From Lachnospiraceae bacterium NK3A20 (lineage in GTDB: Bacteria > Bacillota > Clostridia > Lachnospirales > Lachnospiraceae): a stretch of 64,000 nucleotides of DNA. The notes beneath the pieces were generated by a model. It saw only the letters and a list, made by a program, of their open reading frames with translations, made no database searches and was not told the DNA's origin. Made by a program: the position numbers and the translations under genes. The stretch is taken from positions 405 through 64,404 of the forward strand of contig FNQX01000014.1 in assembly GCA_900107575.1 (NCBI GenBank), given 5' to 3'. Within the stretch, counting starts at the first letter, position 1. Every line of letters starts with the position of its first letter. Shown piece after piece: positions 9,750 to 18,744 of the stretch.

Positions 9750-9775
9750 CACGCCAGAGAACACACATAACGAGG

Positions 9776-9810
9776 ATCTGCCGGTACGCTTTGCGGGACC
9801 GGCAGATTTT
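9776..9810 (+). terminator. Terminator after the phosphoesterase fragment
   Basis: A 10-bp stem (ATCTGCCGGT with ACCGGCAGAT) is followed by TTTT and runs straight into repeat A. The same terminator-plus-GCGCGAT junction occurs after the xylanase gene at 25444-25495. Confidence 0.7.
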
Positions 9811-9966
9811 GCGCGATAGACCGGAGAATAGCTGCCGCGCTTGCGCGAGCAGATATTCGACGGGCAACGATCATCGAGCAGCTCTGCTGCGAGATGAGCG
9901 ATCACGCTGGATGGGCAGGCATTGTCAGCCCATCCATCGCGATAGACCGGAGAATAGCTGCCGCGC
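9811..9966 (+). repeat. Repeat A, copy 1 (structured dispersed repeat)
   Basis: This element is about 156 bp. A perfect 28-bp direct repeat starts at 9813 and 9939 and flanks an interior with hairpins, including GGATGGGC at 9909 paired with GCCCATCC at 9928. Copy 2 lies at 25489-25645 in the same orientation. Between the copies the arms change while pairing is kept, which suggests a selected RNA or DNA structure. No reading frame is conserved. Confidence 0.7.
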
Positions 9967-9995
9967 CCATACGATGAACTGATGACAGAAAGACA

Positions 9996-10799
9996 ATGAA
10001 GACAATGAAGAAAATGATGATTCGCTGGGGAATCCCGGCGCTGCTCGCACTGATATTCCTGTTATTTATTATCCGTATCAACGATGTGGACAAGTTGCCT
10101 CTTATTGAAAGAGGCGGGCAGACCTTTGAAAAAGGCATCGTGACGCAGATCCTGGAAGACAACATGACGGACAGCGGCACGAGAGTCGGCGAGCAGCTGG
10201 TCGTCGTCAGGATGACGACAGGCTCCCATAAAGGCGAGGAATTAAAGACAACAAGCTCGGCAGGCTATCTTTTCGGCGCACCCTGCAGGGTCGGACTGCA
10301 TGTCATCGTGATGCAGTCGGTGGCAGGAGATTCCGTGATCACGACTGTTTATTCCCAGGACCGGGAGGCTGTTATTTACCTGTTCGGCATACTCTACATC
10401 GCAGTGCTGGTGATCATTGGCGGCCGGCAGGGACTCAAAGGCGCAGCCGGTCTGGCGTTCACATTCTTTGCCATGGTTTTTGTGGATATCCCGATGGTCT
10501 ACCGCGGCTACAATGCGATTACAGTGGCGGTTTTCTTATGTTTTATCACGACGCTGGTCACCATGTATTTTGTCGGCGGTCCGACGAGAAAAACCATTGC
10601 CGCAACTCTGGGAACCGTAACGGGCGTAGTCATGGCGGCCGTTTGCGCTGCGTTGTTCAGCGTGGCATCCGGCATTATCGGCTGGGATGTTTCCAATACG
10701 CTCATTCTCGCGTTTGCGGGACTTTTCTTCATCATGAAAAAAATCGCGCAACAGATCAGTACATTTACTCTGGAAACAGAATTGACACTCCTACGCTGA
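9996..10799 (+). pseudogene. YibE/F family membrane protein with internal deletion
   Basis: The 267-aa frame begins like the YibE/F family: an N-terminal helix, an extracellular beta domain, then membrane helices (VIYLFGILYIAVLVIIGGRQG, GPTRKTIAATLGTVTG). After AALFSVASGIIGWDVS it jumps directly to SNTLILAFAG, a motif that lies some 70 or more residues further on in intact relatives as I remember them. The C-terminus then ends in an unrelated stretch (ISTFTLETELTLLR). The likely reading is an in-frame deletion plus 3' loss. The protein could still be expressed but should not be functional. Repeat A lies just upstream. Confidence 0.6.
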
Positions 10800-10809
10800 G
10801 GCTGTAACA

Positions 10810-10839
10810 TTGTATACAATTATACTGATCCTGTATAAG
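10810..10839 (+). promoter_or_regulatory. Candidate promoter of the opp operon
   Basis: TTGTAT (10810-10815) and TATAAG (10834-10839) are separated by 18 bp, about 70 bp before the oppA start. The -35 lies inside a perfect 10-bp palindrome, TTGTATACAA. Other AT-rich boxes nearby (for example TAAACT near 10875) are alternatives. Confidence 0.35.
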
Positions 10840-10909
10840 GGATATCGGACCTTTAGGAACACGATATTTTTGTAAACTATAGGGTATATGTAGGAGGAGG
10901 GAAAAGCGT

Positions 10910-12904
10910 ATGAAGAAAAGGTTAGCAGCCGCTCTCTTGGCAGGCGTGATGGCAGTTTCGCTGGCAGCCTGCGGAAGTTCCAATGACACCACCCCCACGG
11001 CGGGGGAGGCCGACTCTGATGCGGAGGCGGCCGGAGAGAAGCAGGTCTACCGCACGCTGTACACCGGCGAGGTGCAGACGCTGAACTATCTGACGACCTC
11101 GACGAGCAACGATTACGCGATCAGCGCCAATATCATTGACTGCCTCGTGGATTATGACCAGTATGGCAACATTCTGCCGGGGCTTGCCGAGTCCTGGGAG
11201 TCCAATGAGGATATGACCGAGTGGACCTTCCACATCCGCAAGGGGACCAAGTGGGTCAACAACAAGGGCGAGGAAATGACGGATGTCACAGCAAATGACT
11301 GGGTGACGGCGGCCCGTTACGTGAATGACGCGGCGCATGAGTCGGACAACCAGTACATGTACGACACCGGCGCGCACGTGCACAATGCCCAGGGCTACTA
11401 TGACTACACGGCGTACCTCCTCGCTTCCGATAACGGAGCGAAAACAACAGACGAGGATGGCAACACGCTGGAGCCCGTCGCGGAAGTGAAGCCGGAAGAC
11501 ATCGGCGTTACGGCACTCGATGACTACACACTGGTCTATACGCTCGATCAGCCCTGCCCTTTTTTCACTTCCATCGTTTCCTACACTTCTTATATGCCGG
11601 TAGCCAAGGCCTGCCTCGACGAATACGGTGATGGCTTCGCTCTTGACAACGAGAGTCTCTGGTACAACGGCGCTTATATTCTCTCAACCTACGAGCCGCA
11701 GGAGGAGCACGTTCTATCGAAGAATCCCGCCTACTGGGACAAGGACAACGTGCACATCGACGAGATCAACGCGACCTACAACGCGGATGCTTCCTCGGTG
11801 GAAGCTTCGATGTTCAAGGACGGCGAGATCGACTACGCATCCATTTCCTCTGACCTTCTGGATTCCTGGCTCAAGGATGACGCGGTCAAGGATCAGGTGC
11901 ACGGCTCCAGACCAGACAACTCCTTCTCTTATTTCTTCTGTTTCAACTTCGAGCCGGAATTCGACGAAGAGTACGAACCGGACAACTGGAAGCTGGCCGT
12001 TAACAATGAGAACTTCCGCAAGGCGCTCATGGCGGCGATGGACCGGGTGAAGGCACTCACTGTCAAGGAACCGTACACGCCGCAGACGCTACTCAACAAC
12101 ACCGTGACGCCTCCGAACTTTGCTTCTGCGGCAGGCAAAGACTACACGCAGTTCGAGCCGCTCGCGGACATCACGGCAGGCGACAGCTTCGATGAGGCGG
12201 CAGCGAATGATTACGCGGCAAAGGCCAGAGAAGAGCTGAGCGCGGAAGGAGTCACCTTCCCCATCAAGACGCTCCTTCCCTACAACCCTTCTTCCACGAA
12301 CTGGGACAAGGAGTGCCAGGTTCTGGAGCAGCAGATGGAAGGTGTGCTCGGCACCGATTTCATCGACATCATTGTGCAGGCCGGCCCGGAGGAAGGCTTC
12401 CTCTCTGCGGTCAGAAGAAGCGGCGATTATGCATTCCTCAAGTGCAACTGGGGCGCGGATTTCGCGGATCCCGAGACCTGGACCGAACCTTTTACGGAAG
12501 GCAACAGCTACAACTTCTGGGATCAGTCCGAGGATGAGGAAACGCAGGCAATCTATAAGGACTGGGCAGCGAAGGTTGACGAGGCCGGAGCGATCTATGA
12601 CGATGACGAAGCGAGGTATCAGACCTACGCCGAGGCCGAGAAGATGCTCATCGACCACGCGATTATCATCCCTTATTCCATTGATACCAATGGATATGTC
12701 GTATCCAACACCAACCCGTTCGAGGGTGAGTTCGCGCCTTACGGTGTTGTGGTGAAAAGGTATAAATACATGACGCTGCACGACAAGTCCATGAGCATGG
12801 ACGAGTTCACCGCGGCTCTTTCTGAGTGGGAGAGCGCAAGGACAGCTTCGCTCGCAGGTGAAACCGCAGATACTGATTCGGCTGCTACCGAGGCGGCGGA
12901 GTGA
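10910..12904 (+). CDS. oppA: Oligopeptide ABC transporter substrate-binding lipoprotein
   Basis: This is a 664-aa family 5 solute-binding protein. The signal peptide ends in the lipobox SLAAC (Cys about residue 21), so it is a lipoprotein at the outer face of the membrane. The body has the typical SBP_bac_5 landmarks (GLAESWESNEDMTEWTFHIR, YILSTYEPQEEHVLSKNPAYW, FRKALMAAMDR). At 664 aa it is longer than E. coli OppA, partly through an acidic, Thr/Ser-rich tail. A GGAGGAGG site supports the ATG at 10910. It is the first gene of a five-gene transporter operon and is separated from oppB by a stable hairpin. Confidence 0.93.
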   Translation: MKKRLAAALLAGVMAVSLAACGSSNDTTPTAGEADSDAEAAGEKQVYRTLYTGEVQTLNYLTTSTSNDYAISANIIDCLVDYDQYGNILPGLAESWESNEDMTEWTFHIRKGTKWVNNKGEEMTDVTANDWVTAARYVNDAAHESDNQYMYDTGAHVHNAQGYYDYTAYLLASDNGAKTTDEDGNTLEPVAEVKPEDIGVTALDDYTLVYTLDQPCPFFTSIVSYTSYMPVAKACLDEYGDGFALDNESLWYNGAYILSTYEPQEEHVLSKNPAYWDKDNVHIDEINATYNADASSVEASMFKDGEIDYASISSDLLDSWLKDDAVKDQVHGSRPDNSFSYFFCFNFEPEFDEEYEPDNWKLAVNNENFRKALMAAMDRVKALTVKEPYTPQTLLNNTVTPPNFASAAGKDYTQFEPLADITAGDSFDEAAANDYAAKAREELSAEGVTFPIKTLLPYNPSSTNWDKECQVLEQQMEGVLGTDFIDIIVQAGPEEGFLSAVRRSGDYAFLKCNWGADFADPETWTEPFTEGNSYNFWDQSEDEETQAIYKDWAAKVDEAGAIYDDDEARYQTYAEAEKMLIDHAIIIPYSIDTNGYVVSNTNPFEGEFAPYGVVVKRYKYMTLHDKSMSMDEFTAALSEWESARTASLAGETADTDSAATEAAE

Positions 12905-12932
12905 GAAGCAATATTCCATAATGTTTCGCAGG

Positions 12933-12959
12933 TTCCGGCCTGGACTGTCCAGGCTGGAA
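12933..12959 (+). promoter_or_regulatory. Intercistronic hairpin between oppA and oppB
   Basis: TTCCGGCCTGGA and TCCAGGCTGGAA form a 12-bp stem with one G-T pair and a 3-nt loop. No T run follows, so it is not a standard terminator. Such hairpins after the binding-protein gene often stabilise the upstream mRNA and raise its level over the permeases. That role is inferred. Confidence 0.55.
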
Positions 12960-13031
12960 TCGCTGTGTCCGAAGGCTTGCACATTGGCTGCGGGAGCCTG
13001 ATATTTTCGCCGGAATACGGAGGGATACGTT

Positions 13032-13985
13032 TTGCTCAAATATATACTGAAACGAATTCTGCATTCACTCATCGCGCTCGTGATCGTGATCTCGATCGTG
13101 CTGCTCCTCTTGCGGGCGATGCCGGTCGAGGGATATTTCAACAACTATGAGAAGATGAGCGAAACGCAGATAAACGTCACCCTCCGGAAGATGGGGCTCA
13201 AAGACCCGGCGCCGGTGCAGATCGGACGGTACCTGATGCAGCTCTTAAAGGGCGATCTTGGTACCTCCAACAAATACCGGCAGGGCTATCCCATCGCGAA
13301 GATTATTGCGAAAAAGGCGCCCATCTCCATCCGCATCGGCCTCCTTAGTTTCGCGATCGCGCTCGCTGCGGGCTTCCCTCTGGGCATTGCCATGGCGAGG
13401 TCTGCGAAGACGAAGTGGAAGGTCTGGGACCGGTTCGGGACAATTCTCATCGTCATTGTACAGGCGGTGCCATCGGCGGTGTACCACCTGCTCATCCAGC
13501 TCTATGGGTCCGAGTGGCTGGGCATTTCCATGCTCTTCGACAAGGATGACTGGCGGACCTACATCCTGCCGGTATTCTCACTGGCGCTCGGCAACATTGT
13601 CTATTTCGCGATGTGGCTGCGCAGGTACATGGTCGATGAAGCGAATAAGGATTACGTAAGGCTTGCCCGGGCAAAGGGCGTGCCGGAGTCGAGGATCAGC
13701 CGCGTGCACATCTTCCGGAATGCGGTTGTCCCGCTCGTGCAGTACATTCCGCAGTCGATTCTGTTCACACTGATGGGCTCCCTCTACGTCGAGTCGCTGT
13801 ACTCCATCCCGGGCATGGGCGGCCTCCTCGTGCAGGTCATCAAGATCCAGGACAACACGATGGTACAGGCACTCGTCGTCATCTATTCCGCACTTTCTGT
13901 CATGGGACTGCTCCTCGGAGACATCCTCATGGCACTGTTCGATCCCCGCATCAGCTTCACCGGCAAGGAGGGTTCCAGAGCATGA
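13032..13985 (+). CDS. oppB: Oligopeptide ABC transporter permease OppB
   Basis: This is a 317-aa inner-membrane permease with six helices. The N-terminal helix (LKYILKRILHSLIALVIVISIVLLLL) and the cytoplasmic EAA loop (DYVRLARAKGVPESRI...RNAVVPLV) are clear. The start is a TTG at 13032, 7 nt after GGAGGG; no ATG fits. Its stop overlaps the oppC start by 4 bp (ATGA). It pairs with OppC to form the channel for peptides delivered by OppA. Confidence 0.94.
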   Translation: MLKYILKRILHSLIALVIVISIVLLLLRAMPVEGYFNNYEKMSETQINVTLRKMGLKDPAPVQIGRYLMQLLKGDLGTSNKYRQGYPIAKIIAKKAPISIRIGLLSFAIALAAGFPLGIAMARSAKTKWKVWDRFGTILIVIVQAVPSAVYHLLIQLYGSEWLGISMLFDKDDWRTYILPVFSLALGNIVYFAMWLRRYMVDEANKDYVRLARAKGVPESRISRVHIFRNAVVPLVQYIPQSILFTLMGSLYVESLYSIPGMGGLLVQVIKIQDNTMVQALVVIYSALSVMGLLLGDILMALFDPRISFTGKEGSRA

Positions 13986-15016
13986 GCCTGACATTACGTG
14001 GACACAGAGAATCACAGCTCGAGAACGCATTGACTGCCGAGATGAAACGGCAGGTCTCACCCTATGAGCAGTACAGAGACCTTCCGGAAGAGGAACTGTT
14101 CAGGGAAGCCGGCGTCGACACTGCGGGCGCAGAGCGGGGCGGGTATTCCAACTACTCCTACTGGGGCGCGACAACACGTGCCTTCTTCCAGAACAGGGTG
14201 GCCGTGCTCTTCCTCATCGTGATCGTGCTGCTCCTTGCCTTCACCTTCATTCAGCCGCACCTGCCGAATCAGAAACAGCCAAAGACCATCTACAATGACG
14301 AGAGAGGCATCCAGATCATCAACCGCCAGCCGGACGAAGAGTTCTGGTTCGGCACGAACTCCATCGGGCAGGACCTCTGGGCAAGGACCTGGGCAGGCAC
14401 GAGAACATCCCTCGGCATCGGCTTCGCCGTGGGCCTCTTCGAAGTGACGCTCGGCACACTCATCGGCCTTCTCTGGGGTTATGTGAGGAAGCTCGACTCG
14501 TTTTTCACCGAGCTCTACAATATCTTCGACAACGTGCCGCAGACGCTGGTGCTGATTCTGATCTCTTATATCTTAAAGCCCTCGGTCGGCACGATTATCT
14601 TTGCGCTGTGCCTCACGGGGTGGCTTTCGATGGCAAGGTTTATCCGGAACATGGTAGTCATCATCCGCGACAGGGATTACAACCTCGCCTCGCGCTGCCT
14701 CGGAACCTCGACGGGCAGGATCATCACGAAGAATCTTCTGCCTTACCTCGTATCGGTCATGGCGCTGCGCATGGCACTCGCCATTCCGTCCGCCATTGGC
14801 AACGAGGTCTTCGTGACTTACATTGGCATCGGACTGCCGACCGACATCCCGTCTCTTGGCAACCTCGTGCAGGCGGGACGTCTCCTCATAAGCCAGCCGG
14901 AACTGCGCTATCAGCTGCTGTTCCCGGTGGCGGTACTCGCCCTCATCACGATTTCGCTCTACATTGTCGGCAACAGCTTCGCCGACGCGGCGGATCCGAA
15001 GAATCATCTGCGATAG
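13982..15016 (+). CDS. oppC: Oligopeptide ABC transporter permease OppC
   Basis: This is a 344-aa second permease. A cytoplasmic N-terminus of about 60 residues precedes the first helix (AVLFLIVIVLLLAFTFI). The periplasm-side motif FWFGTNSIGQDLWARTWAGTRTS and the EAA loop (DYNLASRCLGTSTGRIITKNLLPYLV) are typical of DppC/OppC. Its start overlaps the oppB stop by 4 bp, and the oppD start follows 16 bp after its stop, as expected for one operon. Confidence 0.94.
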   Translation: MSLTLRGHRESQLENALTAEMKRQVSPYEQYRDLPEEELFREAGVDTAGAERGGYSNYSYWGATTRAFFQNRVAVLFLIVIVLLLAFTFIQPHLPNQKQPKTIYNDERGIQIINRQPDEEFWFGTNSIGQDLWARTWAGTRTSLGIGFAVGLFEVTLGTLIGLLWGYVRKLDSFFTELYNIFDNVPQTLVLILISYILKPSVGTIIFALCLTGWLSMARFIRNMVVIIRDRDYNLASRCLGTSTGRIITKNLLPYLVSVMALRMALAIPSAIGNEVFVTYIGIGLPTDIPSLGNLVQAGRLLISQPELRYQLLFPVAVLALITISLYIVGNSFADAADPKNHLR

Positions 15017-15031
15017 GAAGGAGAATCATTC

Positions 15032-16279
15032 ATGGCTGCATCCGCAGGATCCAATGTGAAGGCCGGAGAAGTTCTCCTGTCTGTCAAAGATCTGCATTTC
15101 GAGTTCACGCTGCGCGGCCAGACGCTGCACGCGCTGCGCGGAATTGACCTGGACGTTTATAAGGGAGAGAGCCTTGCCATCGTCGGCGAGTCAGGCTCGG
15201 GCAAGTCGGTGTTCGTTTCCACCCTCATGGGGCTCAACGCGGCAAACGGACGCATCGCAAAGGGCTCCATCCTCTACGACGGGATGGACCTTGCGACTCT
15301 CCATATGAATGAAGAGTGGCGGCAGATCCGCGGCAGGAAAATCGCGATGGTCATGCAGGATCCGATGACCTCACTCAATCCCCTGAAAACAATAGGCTAC
15401 CAGATCCGGGAGGCCGTCGAGCTGCATCAGAATCTGCATGGGGACGAGGCGAAGAAGGCGGTCTGCGACCTCCTCACCGATGTTGGAATCCAGGATCCGG
15501 AGAGAAGGTATCGGCAGTACCCGCACGAGTTCTCGGGTGGCATGAGACAGCGCGTCGTCATCGCGATCGCCGTTGCCTGCCGGCCGGAAATCCTTATATG
15601 CGATGAGCCGACAACGGCCCTGGATGTCACAATACAGGCGCAGATCCTGGATATTTTAAAGGGAATGAAGGATAAATATGATCTGACTACGATCTACATC
15701 ACGCATGATCTCGGCGTGGTTGCGAACGTGGCGGACCGCATTGCCGTCATGTACGCGGGGGAGTTCGTGGAGATCGGAACCTGCAACGAGGTCTTTTATG
15801 ATCCCAGACACCCTTACACCTGGGCACTCCTGTCCTCCCTGCCGCAGCTGGGCGTCAAGGGAGAGGATCTGTACACGATCGTCGGGACGCCGCCGAATCT
15901 CTTCTATGAGGTGCACGGGGATGCTTTCGCGCCGAGGAACCCGCATCCTCTGAAGATTGATTTCGTGAAGCGCCCGCCGATGTTCCGTGTATCACCGACG
16001 CATTACGCGAGAACGTGGCTCCTTGATCCCAGGGCGGAGAAGATTGCGCCCCCGCCGCACATTCAGGTGCTGCGGGAGAAGGGCAGTAAGCTGGGCATCG
16101 GCATGGCAGAGAAGGGCACACAGACGCAGCCTGAAGATCCGGTGCAGCGCGAGAAGGAGAAGCAGTCTGATAGCAACCTGACAGCCGAAGGGATCCTCCA
16201 TGCGGATGAGAAGATTGAGGATGCGAATGTTGCAAAGACGGATGCGCAGCAGGGGAAGGAGGCAGCAGGCGATGAGTGA
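15032..16279 (+). CDS. oppD: Oligopeptide ABC transporter ATPase OppD
   Basis: This is a 415-aa ATPase. Walker A is GESGSGKS, the signature is FSGGMRQR and Walker B is [11 protein letters not shown], followed by the oligopeptide C-terminal region ([15 protein letters not shown]...GTPPNLF). A long charged tail (about residues 335-415, Lys/Glu/Gln-rich) exceeds the usual family length and looks disordered. GAAGGAG precedes the ATG. The oppF start lies inside its last codons. Confidence 0.95.
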   Translation: MAASAGSNVKAGEVLLSVKDLHFEFTLRGQTLHALRGIDLDVYKGESLAIVGESGSGKSVFVSTLMGLNAANGRIAKGSILYDGMDLATLHMNEEWRQIRGRKIAMVMQDPMTSLNPLKTIGYQIREAVELHQNLHGDEAKKAVCDLLTDVGIQDPERRYRQYPHEFSGGMRQRVVIAIAVACRPEILICDEPTTALDVTIQAQILDILKGMKDKYDLTTIYITHDLGVVANVADRIAVMYAGEFVEIGTCNEVFYDPRHPYTWALLSSLPQLGVKGEDLYTIVGTPPNLFYEVHGDAFAPRNPHPLKIDFVKRPPMFRVSPTHYARTWLLDPRAEKIAPPPHIQVLREKGSKLGIGMAEKGTQTQPEDPVQREKEKQSDSNLTAEGILHADEKIEDANVAKTDAQQGKEAAGDE

Positions 16280-17249
16280 GAATAACAGGATACCGGCTGC
16301 TCCGGCGAAGGGCGAGCAGGAGAAACTCGTCGAGGTGGACCACATCAGCGTCCGGTTCGGCAGCAAACGCCACCCGTTCACGGCAGTGGACGATGTATCG
16401 TTCGACATCTATCAGGGCGAAACCTTCGGCCTTGTCGGCGAATCCGGCTCCGGTAAGACGACAATCGGGCGCGCGATTCTCCGCATCAACCCCGTTTCGG
16501 CGGGTGAAATCCGGTTCGGCGGCAGGAGAATCTCCGGCAAGCTCTCCCGCGCGGAAGATCAAAAGGTCACGAGGGACATCCAGATGATTTTCCAGGATCC
16601 GATGTCTTCCCTCAATGAGCGCGCGAAAGTGGGCTATATTGTCGCGGAAGGTTTGTACTCTGCGGGACATCACCTCTCGGAGGCAGAGCGACAGGCAAAG
16701 GTCGATGTCGCGCTCTCCGCGGTGGGTCTCCTCCCGGAATTCGCTTCCCGCTTCCCACACGAATTCTCCGGAGGACAGCGGCAGCGCATCGGCATCGCGA
16801 GAGCGCTCGTAATGGATCCGAAATTCATCGTCGCGGACGAGCCGATTTCCGCGCTGGATGTTTCGATCCGCGCACAGGTGCTGAACCTGATGAGCAGGCT
16901 CCAGAAGGAGAGAGGACTGACCTATCTGTTCATCGCGCATGACCTGTCGGTTGTCCGTTTCATCTGCGACAGAATCGCGGTTATCCACAAGGGTAGGATC
17001 GTGGAACTTGCGGAGTCGGAAGAGTTGTTCCGTCACCCGCTGCATCCGTATACGAACGCACTTCTCTCAGCCATTCCGCAACCGGATCCGCTCATCGAGA
17101 AGAACAAGAAACTCCTCATCTACGACCCCTCGATTCACCACTATGAGGTGGACAAGCCCTCCTGGCAGGAGATCCTGCCGGAGCACTACATCCTCGCGAA
17201 CGAGGAGGAGATGGAGAGATACCACGCGGAGATCGAGAAAGAGGAATGA
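16272..17249 (+). CDS. oppF: Oligopeptide ABC transporter ATPase OppF
   Basis: This is a 325-aa ATPase partner of OppD. It has Walker [10 protein letters not shown], signature [15 protein letters not shown], Walker [13 protein letters not shown]-loop [10 protein letters not shown] and the C-terminal [12 protein letters not shown] motif. The open frame extends upstream to 16200, but the real start is the ATG at 16272, 8 nt after AAGGAGG, with an 8-bp overlap into oppD. It ends 6 bp before the transglutaminase-like gene. Confidence 0.95.
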   Translation: MSENNRIPAAPAKGEQEKLVEVDHISVRFGSKRHPFTAVDDVSFDIYQGETFGLVGESGSGKTTIGRAILRINPVSAGEIRFGGRRISGKLSRAEDQKVTRDIQMIFQDPMSSLNERAKVGYIVAEGLYSAGHHLSEAERQAKVDVALSAVGLLPEFASRFPHEFSGGQRQRIGIARALVMDPKFIVADEPISALDVSIRAQVLNLMSRLQKERGLTYLFIAHDLSVVRFICDRIAVIHKGRIVELAESEELFRHPLHPYTNALLSAIPQPDPLIEKNKKLLIYDPSIHHYEVDKPSWQEILPEHYILANEEEMERYHAEIEKEE

Positions 17250-17255
17250 AATCGA

Positions 17256-18695
17256 ATGGACAAATTCAACTACGAGGATTTACAGACACTGGCGTACGCT
17301 CTGCCGGAAGACGTGCAGAGAAGGAAGGACGCAGGCTACGATACACAGGCTATCTCGCTGATCGACAAATGGCTCGCACGAGACATCAATGAAGGCTTGA
17401 GGAAAAGGCTGTGCCTTGAGAAAGCGATCCTCAAAAGGCTACCGCTGGATTTCCCCGACGACTTTGCAGCGAGCTACGCGAAGGTGAAGGCTGTGCTGCC
17501 TGATATGACGGTGGATCGTTTCCACGAGCTGCAGGACGAGGGCAGAATTGACTGGATCTATGTGAACGGCGAGGAGAGATTCTTCGGAAGAGCCGCGGAA
17601 ACTCTATTGGACGATTCGGTCAATAAATGCCATTCTGCTTTTCTGCTGGGGAAGATTGCGAGCGAAGATACGCCGCTTCCTGTCAGTGAAGATACGAGGT
17701 TGCTGCGGGAGACGGTGAGAGAGCTGCAGGAGAGCGGAGAGCCGATCGCCTGTCGGTTCCGCATCCGGACAAGTTTCAAGATCGCAGATGCTGCGTTCCG
17801 TCCGGGCCATGTACGCGTCTGGCTGCCGGTTCCCAGAGCCTCGGAGCAGATCAGCGGGATCCGAATCTTGGCGACCTCTGACGAGAATTATGTGCTCGCG
17901 CCTGAGAACGCGCATCAGAGAACGATCCTGTTCGATCCCGTGCTCAAAGAGAACCGGGAGTTCTTCGTGGAATACGAGTGGGTGACAACGGCACGGTATT
18001 GTAATCTCTGGGACATGGATACTGCGGCGTTGAAAGATGGACAGGCACTTCTTCCGGTCTATCCTGAGAATTCGCCGGCCCCTTCGGAATCTGATCTTGC
18101 AGAGAAGCTGCCGCACATCCAATTCGCGCCTTGTCTGCGTGCTTTGACAGAAGAATTAACCAAAGGAGTCGACGATCCTCTCGAGCAGGCAAGGGCCTTC
18201 TACGACTACATCACGACAAAGGTGAAGTATTCCTATATGCGGTCGTATTTCACCGTCACACAGCTGCCGGAATACGCGGCGGTCAATCATAAGGGAGACT
18301 GCGGCATTCAGGCGCTACTGTTCATCACGCTCTGTCGCATCGCGGGAATTCCGGCGAGATGGCAGTCCGCACTGCAAACGATTTACGACACGGCCGGCTG
18401 CCATGACTGGGCACAGTTCTATATCGACGGTCTGGGGTGGCTGTTCTGCGATCCGTCCTATGGCGGCGGCGCACACGATGCGGGCGACGAGAAGAGACGC
18501 CGGTTCTATTTCGGCAATCTGGATCCCTTCCGCATGGTCGCAAACGATGACGTGCAGGAGCAGTTCACACCGGCACCGCATTTCCTCAGGGACGATCCTT
18601 ATGACAATCAGGAAGGCGAAGCGGAGTACGACGATGAGAAGATATCGGATGTCATCACCGAGCGCCGGATTACATTGAAGGAGAGAATCCGATAG
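17256..18695 (+). CDS. Cytoplasmic transglutaminase-like protein of the opp operon
   Basis: This is a 479-aa protein with no signal peptide or membrane helix. The C-terminal half is a transglutaminase-like (papain-fold) domain with an intact triad: Cys349 in KGDCGIQALL, His383 in CHDWAQF and Asp399 in CDPSY. The first 330 residues hold a helical region and a beta-rich domain (FKIADAAFRPGHVRVWLPVPR) common in this family. It directly follows oppF with a 6-bp gap and is surely cotranscribed. Bacterial members are usually peptidases or amidases, so processing of imported peptides is a reasonable inference but unproven. Confidence 0.8.
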   Translation: MDKFNYEDLQTLAYALPEDVQRRKDAGYDTQAISLIDKWLARDINEGLRKRLCLEKAILKRLPLDFPDDFAASYAKVKAVLPDMTVDRFHELQDEGRIDWIYVNGEERFFGRAAETLLDDSVNKCHSAFLLGKIASEDTPLPVSEDTRLLRETVRELQESGEPIACRFRIRTSFKIADAAFRPGHVRVWLPVPRASEQISGIRILATSDENYVLAPENAHQRTILFDPVLKENREFFVEYEWVTTARYCNLWDMDTAALKDGQALLPVYPENSPAPSESDLAEKLPHIQFAPCLRALTEELTKGVDDPLEQARAFYDYITTKVKYSYMRSYFTVTQLPEYAAVNHKGDCGIQALLFITLCRIAGIPARWQSALQTIYDTAGCHDWAQFYIDGLGWLFCDPSYGGGAHDAGDEKRRRFYFGNLDPFRMVANDDVQEQFTPAPHFLRDDPYDNQEGEAEYDDEKISDVITERRITLKERIR

Positions 18696-18744
18696 GGGCA
18701 GTCTGGAAACAATGGGTCTGAATTGCTGCGAGGGAGAGAAGTCT

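Noticed and set aside
15855-17045. 396-aa minus-strand frame
   Set aside because: It is a shadow of oppD and oppF; high GC keeps the antisense frame open.
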